Part shown: one piece after another, positions 1-5,653 of the stretch
How positions within the stretch are numbered: the first letter of the stretch is position 1
Layout: each line of letters starts with the position of its first letter
Source: an uncultured Eubacterium sp.
GTDB taxonomy: Bacteria > Bacillota > Clostridia > Lachnospirales > Lachnospiraceae
Reading direction: 5' to 3'
NCBI GenBank assembly: GCA_910580075.1
Contig: CAJTVR010000097.1
Coordinates: 11,361-17,013, forward strand
DNA length: 5,653 bases
Position numbers and translations under genes: made by a program
The notes under the pieces: model-generated
Seen by the model: only the letters and a program-made list of their open reading frames with translations
Told to the model about the DNA's origin: nothing
The model's database searches: none

Positions 1-1615
<1,615 letters not shown>

Positions 1616-1651
1616 AACATACTCTCCTTTGCTAATCCTGCTTCTTAATGC

Positions 1652-1704
1652 AAAAAAATAGACGTCTTCAGCGGCAGGCACATTTGCTGCAGCATAAAGA
1701 CGTC
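1652..1704 (-). terminator. Second intrinsic terminator (attenuator) of the glnN leader
   Basis: On the minus strand GACGTCTT (1704-1697) pairs with AAGACGTC (1668-1661). The stem can continue through TA/TG, GC/GC and GCAG/CTGC, with one bulged base and one T-C mismatch, to a nine-base loop. It is followed by TA and seven uridines (1658-1652). It ends about 36 bases before the glnN start codon. The 8-bp base is shorter than that of terminator 1, but the U-tract is strong. Confidence 0.78.
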
Positions 1705-1713
1705 ATTGCCTTT
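1696..1713 (-). promoter_or_regulatory. ANTAR-type antiterminator hairpin 2 in the glnN leader
   Basis: On the minus strand AAAGGC (1713-1708) pairs with GTCTTT (1701-1696) around the hexaloop AATGAC (1707-1702), again with A1 and G4. Both stem arms equal those of hairpin 1, and only the loop differs, at positions 3 and 5, so this looks like a tandem copy. Loop bases 4-6 and most of the 3' arm are shared with the 5' arm of the terminator at 1661-1704, which makes the two mutually exclusive. No second hexaloop hairpin is seen between terminator 1 and this one. The ANTAR role is inferred from the loop and the overlap. Confidence 0.75.
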
Positions 1714-1738
1714 TCACATTTAGATTGGTCTTGTTACT

Positions 1739-1781
1739 AAAAAAACGGCATCTTCGAGCACTTACACTCAAAGACGCCGTT
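1739..1781 (-). terminator. First intrinsic terminator (attenuator) of the glnN leader
   Basis: On the minus strand ACGGCGTCTTTGAG (1780-1767) pairs with CTCGAAGATGCCGT (1758-1745): 14 pairs with two wobbles and an eight-base loop. An extra A-U pair is possible at the base. Seven uridines follow directly (1745-1739). It lies inside the leader, roughly 10 bases after the predicted start of transcription, so it should stop glnN transcription early unless the hexaloop hairpin is held. Confidence 0.85.
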
Positions 1782-1787
1782 GCCTTT
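1770..1787 (-). promoter_or_regulatory. ANTAR-type antiterminator hairpin 1 in the glnN leader
   Basis: On the minus strand AAAGGC (1787-1782) pairs with GTCTTT (1775-1770), six pairs including one G-U, around the hexaloop AACGGC (1781-1776). The loop has A at position 1 and G at position 4, the bases known to be recognised by ANTAR-domain RNA-binding antiterminators. Loop and 3' arm lie entirely inside the 5' arm of the terminator at 1745-1781, so only one of the two structures can form. The core GCAACGGCGT matches the other two leader hairpins of this window. Binding by an ANTAR protein is inferred; no such gene is present here. Confidence 0.75.
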
Positions 1788-1796
1788 ATGCTCTAT

Positions 1797-1825
1797 GTTA
1801 TACACCTGCAAATATTCTTTGTCAA
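1797..1825 (-). promoter_or_regulatory. glnN promoter, near-consensus sigma-A/sigma-70 type
   Basis: On the minus strand a perfect TTGACA (1825-1820) is followed by a 17-base spacer and TATAAC (1802-1797). The expected start of transcription is about 1791-1789, so the RNA would begin almost at the first leader hairpin (1787). The -35 box lies in TTGACAAAG, which is repeated in inverted orientation in the facing promoter. The strength of the boxes suggests that control acts after initiation, at the leader terminators. The 66 bases between the two -35 boxes (1826-1891) are A+T rich and show no clear operator. Confidence 0.82.
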
Positions 1826-1891
1826 CCCTTTTTTTCAAATGCTGTTAATTTTACAAAACCATGAAAAAAATCAGATCTTTATTGTATCGCC

Positions 1892-1920
1892 TTGACAAAG
1901 TTTATGTTTCAGAGTATGAT
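1892..1920 (+). promoter_or_regulatory. Promoter of the glutamate synthase operon
   Basis: A perfect TTGACA (1892-1897), a 17-base spacer and TATGAT (1915-1920). Transcription should start near 1926-1928, so the first bases of the RNA are the 5' arm of the hexaloop hairpin (1927-1948). TTGACAAAG here mirrors the same nine bases of the glnN promoter. The A-rich stretch just upstream (1862-1870) could help polymerase binding. Confidence 0.82.
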
Positions 1921-1926
1921 ACTGGC

Positions 1927-1948
1927 AGATGAGCAAAGGCGTTCATTT
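1927..1948 (+). promoter_or_regulatory. ANTAR-type antiterminator hairpin in the glutamate synthase leader
   Basis: AGATGAGC (1927-1934) pairs with GTTCATTT (1941-1948), eight pairs with two G-U, around the hexaloop AAAGGC (1935-1940) with A1 and G4. The core GCAAAGGCGT matches the glnN hairpins, while the lower stem is a different sequence that still pairs. That is the pattern expected of a conserved RNA structure. The hairpin starts at the predicted 5' end of the transcript and overlaps the terminator arm 1931-1943, so the two structures compete. The regulator is inferred to be an ANTAR protein encoded elsewhere. Confidence 0.75.
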
Positions 1949-2002
1949 TAGTACAGACAAGTATCCGTGCTGAAATAAACGCCTTTGCTCTATTCTATTT
2001 TC
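1931..2002 (+). terminator. Intrinsic terminator (attenuator) ahead of the glutamate synthase operon
   Basis: GAGCAAAGGCGTT (1931-1943) pairs perfectly with AACGCCTTTGCTC (1978-1990). After one C-A mismatch the stem goes on for ten more pairs (1945-1954 with 1967-1976) to a 12-base loop. A U-rich run interrupted by A and C follows (1991-2001), weaker than the uninterrupted tracts of the glnN leader. It ends about 20 bases before the first start codon and just ahead of the ribosome site. Confidence 0.8.
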
Positions 2003-2022
2003 CAGAAAGGAAGGATACCGAT

Positions 2023-3117
2023 ATGAAAATGGAAGGCCAGGTACGAATCCCCTCCGGGTGTGCAATTGCCGCTGTCATTTCCCGTGACGGAAGCAGAATG
2101 TCCGGCGGGATGATCATCAATGCCATGAAGCCGATGCACGACCGTTCCAACGGTCTTGGCGGCGGTTTTGCCGGTTACGGCATTTATCCTGAATATAAAG
2201 ATTTTTATGCATTTCACATCTTCTTTGACCAGCGTGACACAAGAAAAAGCTGTGAAGCATTCTTAAAAGAAAGGTTTGAAATTGTAAAATCGGAAAAGAT
2301 ACCAACGCGCAAGATTCCGGCAATCACCGGCGAACCTGTTATATGGAGATACTTTGCCACACCTTTAAAGTCCATACTTGCGGATCTGCAGCTTGCCGAA
2401 AAAGAATTTGTTACCCGTACCGTTATGAAAATAAACACCGAAATGAAAGGAGCATATGTTTTCTCCAGCGGCAAAAACATGGGCACTTTCAAGGCTGTCG
2501 GTTTTCCGGAAGATGTGGGCACATTTTATAAATTAGAAGAATATGAGGGTTATTCCTGGACAGCGCATGGACGCTATCCTACAAATACTCCCGGGTGGTG
2601 GGGCGGGGCTCATCCGTTTACACTGCTTGACTGGTCTGTTGTTCACAACGGAGAGATTTCTTCCTATGATGCCAACCGCCGTTTTATAGAAATGTTCGGA
2701 TATAAATGCACCCTGCAGACAGACACCGAGGTTATCACTTATATCATGGACTATCTGATCCGTATTCAGGGACTCACGCTCGATGAAGCGGCAAGTGTCA
2801 TTGCCGCACCATTCTGGAAGACGATTGAAAGCAAAACGGATCCGGAAGACAGGCACAGGCATACATATCTTCGGACAATATTTCCGAGTCTGCTGATTAC
2901 AGGACCTTTTTCCATTGTTCTTGGATTCAGCGGCGGACTCATGGCTCTCAATGACCGCCTGAAGCTGCGTTCTATGGTAGCCGGCGAAAAAGACGACAAG
3001 GTGTTTATTGCCAGCGAAGAAGCTGCTATCCGGACCATGGAACCAGATGCAGAAAATATCTGGGCTCCTGCAGGCGGAGAACCTGTAATCATCAGAGTAA
3101 AGGACGGTGCGTTTTGA
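2023..3117 (+). CDS. Class II glutamine amidotransferase subunit of a split, archaeal-type glutamate synthase
   Basis: Hydrolyses glutamine to glutamate and ammonia for transfer to the FMN subunit encoded next. It is 364 residues and corresponds to the first domain of bacterial GltB. Class II (Ntn-type) enzymes use an N-terminal cysteine; here the likely nucleophile is Cys13 in RIPSGCAIA, so a 12-residue leader must be removed, as in related stand-alone amidotransferases. Other Ntn motifs are HGRYPTNTPG (182-191, substrate-binding Arg184), VVHNGEI (206-212, oxyanion hole) and QTDTEV (232-237, with Asp234). The MHDRSNGLGGGFAGYGIYP block (38-56) is typical of this stand-alone family. The start is chosen for the AAGGAAGGA site (2007-2015) ahead of ATG 2023; Met3 is a less well spaced alternative. 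Its TGA overlaps the ATG of the next gene. GlxB and MgsA of N-methylglutamate-type synthases are relatives, so the acceptor substrate is judged from context. Confidence 0.9.
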   Translation: MKMEGQVRIPSGCAIAAVISRDGSRMSGGMIINAMKPMHDRSNGLGGGFAGYGIYPEYKDFYAFHIFFDQRDTRKSCEAFLKERFEIVKSEKIPTRKIPAITGEPVIWRYFATPLKSILADLQLAEKEFVTRTVMKINTEMKGAYVFSSGKNMGTFKAVGFPEDVGTFYKLEEYEGYSWTAHGRYPTNTPGWWGGAHPFTLLDWSVVHNGEISSYDANRRFIEMFGYKCTLQTDTEVITYIMDYLIRIQGLTLDEAASVIAAPFWKTIESKTDPEDRHRHTYLRTIFPSLLITGPFSIVLGFSGGLMALNDRLKLRSMVAGEKDDKVFIASEEAAIRTMEPDAENIWAPAGGEPVIIRVKDGAF

Positions 3118-4622
3118 TGAGTGTGGAATTTATATATCCTGAATTTGAAGTAATTAGAAATACAGACCGCTGTACTGCCTGCCGTATATGTGAACGGCAA
3201 TGTGCAAACGAAGTTCACTCCTTTCTGAAAGAGAACGGAGTGATGGCGGCTGATGAAACCAAGTGTGTCAATTGCCAGCGCTGTGTATCGTTCTGTCCTG
3301 CAAGGGCATTGAAAATCGTAAAAAGCGATTGTACCTTCCGGGAAAATGCAAACTGGCAGAATGATACCATTAGAGAAATTTATAAGCAGGCCGGCAGCGG
3401 CGGAGTGCTGCTGTCCTCTATGGGAAATCCGAAACCTCTGCCTGTTTATTGGGATAAGATTTTAATCAATGCCTCCCAGGTAACCAATCCTCCGATCGAT
3501 CCGCTTAGAGAGCCGATGGAAACACGTGTGTTTCTGGGTAAAAAGCCAGAAAAAGTCCAGCGTGATGAAAACGGCAGGTTAAAATATGAATTACCGCCTC
3601 AAATCGAACTTTCTATGCCGGTTATGTTTTCGGCAATGAGCTATGGATCGATCAGCTACAATGCACATGCCGCCCTTGCCCGTGCGGCAGCTGAACTCGG
3701 TATTTTCTATAATACAGGCGAAGGCGGTCTGCATGAAGACTTTTACTGCTACGGTGAGAACACCATTGTCCAGGTAGCATCAGGCCGTTTCGGTGTATAT
3801 GAAGACTATCTGAAAGCCGGTGCCGCGATTGAAATTAAAATGGGACAGGGTGCAAAACCCGGGATCGGCGGACATCTGCCTGGTGCTAAGATTGTAGGTG
3901 ACATTTCACGCACCCGCATGATCCCCGAAGGCTCGGATGCAATATCTCCGGCTCCCCACCATGATATTTATTCCATTGAAGACCTTTGCCAGCTTGTGTT
4001 CTCATTAAAGGAAGCCACCGAATATAAAAAGCCCGTTATTGTTAAGATTGCCGCCGTGCATAACATTGCAGCAATCGCCAGCGGTATTGCCAGAAGCGGA
4101 GCAGATATTATTGCCATCGACGGTTTCCGTGGCGGTACCGGTGCCGCACCTACCCGTATCAGAGACAATGTGGGTATTCCGGTTGAACTTGCACTGGCGG
4201 CTGTGGACAGCCGGCTTCGTGAAGAAGGAATCCGTAATCGTGTCTCCCTTGTTGCGGGCGGGTCTGTCCGCAGTGCTGCGGATGTTGTAAAAGCAGTCGC
4301 TCTGGGTGCTGATGCCTGCTATATTGCAACTGCAGCCCTGCTTGCTCTCGGCTGTCATCTCTGCCGTACTTGTCAAAGCGGTAACTGTAACTGGGGAATC
4401 GCAACCCAGCGTCCCGAACTTGTAGAACGTCTCGTTCCGGATACAGGCAGTCAGCGCCTGATCAGCCTGATGAATGCCTGGCGGCATGAAATCAAGGAAC
4501 TTATGGGCGGTATGGGAATCAACTCCATCGAATCTTTGTGCGGCAACCGCCTGATGCTCCGCGGAATCGGTCTGACAGACAAAGAACTCGGGATCCTGGG
4601 CATCTATCATGCTGGAGAGTGA
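3117..4622 (+). CDS. Glutamate synthase FMN/iron-sulfur catalytic subunit with fused ferredoxin domain
   Basis: Predicted to reduce the imine formed from 2-oxoglutarate and ammonia to glutamate on FMN. It is 501 residues from the ATG at 3117. Residues about 10-65 form a 2x[4Fe-4S] ferredoxin domain: Cys19, 22, 25, 29 and Cys50, 53, 56, 60, the last followed by Pro. From about 110 to the C terminus is the GltB FMN-binding barrel: SAMSYGSIS (172-180), NTGEGGLHE (199-207), KMGQGAKPGIGGHLPG (241-256), ISPAPHHDIYS (276-286), DGFRGGTGAAP (335-345) and AGGSVRSAADV (380-390). The GltB [3Fe-4S] motif C-x5-C-x4-C is kept at Cys413, Cys419 and Cys424, ahead of GIATQ. The central domain of large GltB is missing, as in archaeal-type enzymes. 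The start overlaps the previous stop (TGATG), indicating translational coupling; a TTG at 3114 would add one residue. Relatives act in methylamine-glutamate synthesis, but the pairing with glutamine synthetase favours glutamate synthase. Confidence 0.92.
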   Translation: MSVEFIYPEFEVIRNTDRCTACRICERQCANEVHSFLKENGVMAADETKCVNCQRCVSFCPARALKIVKSDCTFRENANWQNDTIREIYKQAGSGGVLLSSMGNPKPLPVYWDKILINASQVTNPPIDPLREPMETRVFLGKKPEKVQRDENGRLKYELPPQIELSMPVMFSAMSYGSISYNAHAALARAAAELGIFYNTGEGGLHEDFYCYGENTIVQVASGRFGVYEDYLKAGAAIEIKMGQGAKPGIGGHLPGAKIVGDISRTRMIPEGSDAISPAPHHDIYSIEDLCQLVFSLKEATEYKKPVIVKIAAVHNIAAIASGIARSGADIIAIDGFRGGTGAAPTRIRDNVGIPVELALAAVDSRLREEGIRNRVSLVAGGSVRSAADVVKAVALGADACYIATAALLALGCHLCRTCQSGNCNWGIATQRPELVERLVPDTGSQRLISLMNAWRHEIKELMGGMGINSIESLCGNRLMLRGIGLTDKELGILGIYHAGE

Positions 4623-4675
4623 TTATAAACGGTCAGTAAATCCCAGAAAAAACTTTAAAGGTATGGTATAATATT

Positions 4676-5398
4676 ATGTTAATAAATGCAAAAGATCTCA
4701 ATTATAAAGTTTTAAATGAAACTCTCCGGAAAGCCGCCGATGACTGCACTGTCACCGAATGCTGCGGCCAGCGCTACATTGCAGCCGGGATGTCCGGTAA
4801 AAGCATTACGGTCAGCGGCATTCCGGGCAATGCCCTCGGAGCTTATTTAAACGGTGCCACGATTACGGTCAATGCAAATGCGCAGGAGGCCGTGGGCGAT
4901 ACCATGAATGCAGGTAAAATCGTAGTTCACGGCAGTATAGGCGATGCCGCTGGCTACGCTATGAGAGGCGGCAAAATTTTTATCAAAGGAAATGCGGGCT
5001 GCCGCGCGGGTATCCATATGAAAGCCTATAAAGAAAAGAAACCTGTTATGGTAATCGGCGGTACAGCCGGGAGTTTTCTCGGCGAATATCAGGCAGGCGG
5101 CGTCATTGTTGTTCTCGGTCTTGGAGCAAAGGGTAAGGAAATCGCAGGTTTCTTTCCCTGCACAGGCATGCATGGCGGAAAAATGTTCCTGCGTTCTGAC
5201 TGCAGCAATATAAAATTCCCAAGTCAGGTTACTGCCCGTACTGCAGCCGAACCCGATATGGAAGAATTAAAAGTATATGTGTCAGAATACTGCAGTCTGT
5301 TCGGTTATGATATTCATAAAGTTTTGTCCAGTCCCTTTACTGTCGTTACCCCTGACAGTAAAAATCCATACAGGCAGATGTATGTGGCAGACTTCTAA
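4676..5398 (+). CDS. GXGXG-domain subunit of the split glutamate synthase (GltB C-terminal domain)
   Basis: Stand-alone version of the C-terminal beta-helix domain of GltB, which is structural and links the catalytic domains. It is 240 residues. From about residue 35 to 155 there are regular glycine-rich turns about 18-20 residues apart, such as GMSGKSITVSG, GAYLNGATITV, DTMNAGKIVVHG, YAMRGGKIFIKG and EYQAGGVIVVLG, as expected for the right-handed helix. The tail (about 190-240) is non-repetitive. The gene follows the FMN subunit after 53 bases with no terminator seen between, so it is probably cotranscribed. The gene order (amidotransferase, FMN, GXGXG) follows the domain order of full-length GltB. 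The ribosome site is modest: AAAGG at 4657-4661, 14 bases from the ATG. GXGXG domains also occur in formylmethanofuran dehydrogenase subunit C, but the neighbours settle the role. Confidence 0.9.
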   Translation: MLINAKDLNYKVLNETLRKAADDCTVTECCGQRYIAAGMSGKSITVSGIPGNALGAYLNGATITVNANAQEAVGDTMNAGKIVVHGSIGDAAGYAMRGGKIFIKGNAGCRAGIHMKAYKEKKPVMVIGGTAGSFLGEYQAGGVIVVLGLGAKGKEIAGFFPCTGMHGGKMFLRSDCSNIKFPSQVTARTAAEPDMEELKVYVSEYCSLFGYDIHKVLSSPFTVVTPDSKNPYRQMYVADF

Positions 5399-5458
5399 AC
5401 CGCACAGTGCATTGATCTTTCCTTTCATATCCCATGTCTGCAGGTTTTTGCGCTGCCT

Positions 5459-5507
5459 GTATGCTCCGGTTCCCGCTCCGGCAGCATACCAGGATTTCCT
5501 GTTTTTT
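5459..5507 (+). terminator. Possible terminator of the glutamate synthase operon (imperfect)
   Basis: GTATGCTCCGG (5459-5469) pairs with CCGG-C-AGCATAC (5478-5489), eleven pairs with one bulged C and an eight-base loop. The six-T run (5502-5507) comes 12 bases later. A tiny hairpin CAGG/CCTG sits directly against it. The spacing is unusual for an intrinsic terminator, so the operon end may lie here or further on. Confidence 0.35.
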
Positions 5508-5560
5508 ATCCGGCAGTATGTCTGGTTCGCTTATAATACCTCATCCGGCAGACATACTGG
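5478..5560 (+). repeat. Three imperfect CCGGCAG repeats in the 3' intergenic region
   Basis: CCGGCAG occurs at 5478-5484, 5510-5516 and 5545-5551, about 32-35 bases apart. Each copy is followed by a short AT-containing stretch ending in GG. A further short direct repeat GCTCCGG lies at 5463-5469 and 5475-5481. The rest of 5399-5653 shows no convincing gene. The cluster may be a degenerate intergenic element or simply overlapping hairpins; the sequence alone does not decide. Confidence 0.5.
5514..5559. repeat. Perfect 11-bp inverted repeat downstream of the operon
   Basis: CAGTATGTCTG (5514-5524) and its exact reverse complement CAGACATACTG (5549-5559) flank 24 bases. No T-run follows on the plus strand, so it is not an ordinary plus-strand terminator. 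The two arms are each preceded by ATCCGG, so the hairpin belongs to a small cluster of related CCGGCAG repeats. Confidence 0.7.
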
Positions 5561-5625
5561 CAGATTGGATTTCTATTGTTTATTGATATGCTAACTGCTA
5601 ATTTTGTGGATTTCATAAAGATTTG

Positions 5626-5651
5626 AAAAAAGGACGGCTCGCAAGCCGTCC
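5626..5651 (-). terminator. Intrinsic terminator reading leftward, for a gene beyond the right edge
   Basis: GGACGGCT (5632-5639) and AGCCGTCC (5644-5651) form a perfect 8-bp G+C-rich stem with loop CGCA. On the minus strand it is followed by six uridines (A-run 5626-5631 on the plus strand). It should end a converging minus-strand transcript. Whether it also stops plus-strand transcription cannot be seen, because the window ends two bases after the stem. Confidence 0.8.
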
Positions 5652-5653
5652 AT

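Noticed and set aside
1621..2022. Glutamine riboswitch, T-box or other metabolite riboswitch in the divergent region
   Set aside because: No T-box TGGN core or glutamine-riboswitch core was recognised. The short leaders are fully accounted for by hexaloop hairpins and overlapping terminators.
4005..4610. 201-codon minus-strand frame within the FMN subunit gene
   Set aside because: It is antisense to conserved FMN and [3Fe-4S] motifs, and its length is explained by mirror-frame codon bias.
5532..5537. TATAAT in the loop of the downstream inverted repeat as a small RNA promoter
   Set aside because: No -35 box or extended -10 lies upstream, and no clear RNA structure or terminator follows on the plus strand before the leftward terminator.
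5277..5594. Plus-strand open frame of 105 codons overlapping the end of the GXGXG gene
   Set aside because: It starts deep inside a well-supported gene, has no ribosome site and runs through the repeat cluster; its protein has no recognisable features.

Overview
The window carries a compact ammonium-assimilation locus: a type III glutamine synthetase gene on the minus strand, facing away from a three-gene plus-strand operon for a split, archaeal-type glutamate synthase. Type III glutamine synthetase, a GOGAT broken into separate amidotransferase, ferredoxin-FMN and GXGXG genes, purine-rich ribosome sites and strong sigma-A/sigma-70 promoters together suggest an anaerobic member of the Firmicutes (Clostridia or Negativicutes). 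The genus cannot be read from the sequence.

Layout. From the left edge to 1615 is glnN on the minus strand, open at its 3' end (538 codons present, no stop). From 1616 to 2022 is a divergent control region of about 400 bases with two back-to-back near-consensus promoters. From 2023 to 3117 is a class II glutamine amidotransferase. From 3117 to 4622 is the ferredoxin-FMN catalytic subunit, translationally coupled to the amidotransferase through a TGATG overlap. From 4676 to 5398 is the GXGXG subunit. From 5399 to 5653 no gene is seen; this stretch holds inverted repeats and ends in a terminator that points leftward, which implies a converging minus-strand gene just outside the window.

How it works together. 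Glutamine synthetase makes glutamine from glutamate and ammonia. The amidotransferase releases ammonia from glutamine, and the FMN subunit uses it to turn 2-oxoglutarate into glutamate. The GXGXG subunit probably forms the structural beta-helix of the complex. No FAD/NAD(P)H subunit (GltD type) lies in the window, so electrons may come from ferredoxin through the fused 2x[4Fe-4S] domain.

Most interesting signal. The control region holds three small RNA hairpins, two in the glnN leader and one in the glutamate synthase leader. All share the ten-base core GCAANGRCGT, a hexaloop AANGRC closed by C-G and G-U pairs. Each overlaps the 5' arm of a strong intrinsic terminator, so hairpin and terminator exclude each other. 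The A1/G4 hexaloop matches the known RNA target of ANTAR-domain antiterminators. glnN carries two such switches in series. Each switch shows only one hexaloop hairpin rather than the usual pair, and at both promoters the predicted transcript begins almost at the hairpin.
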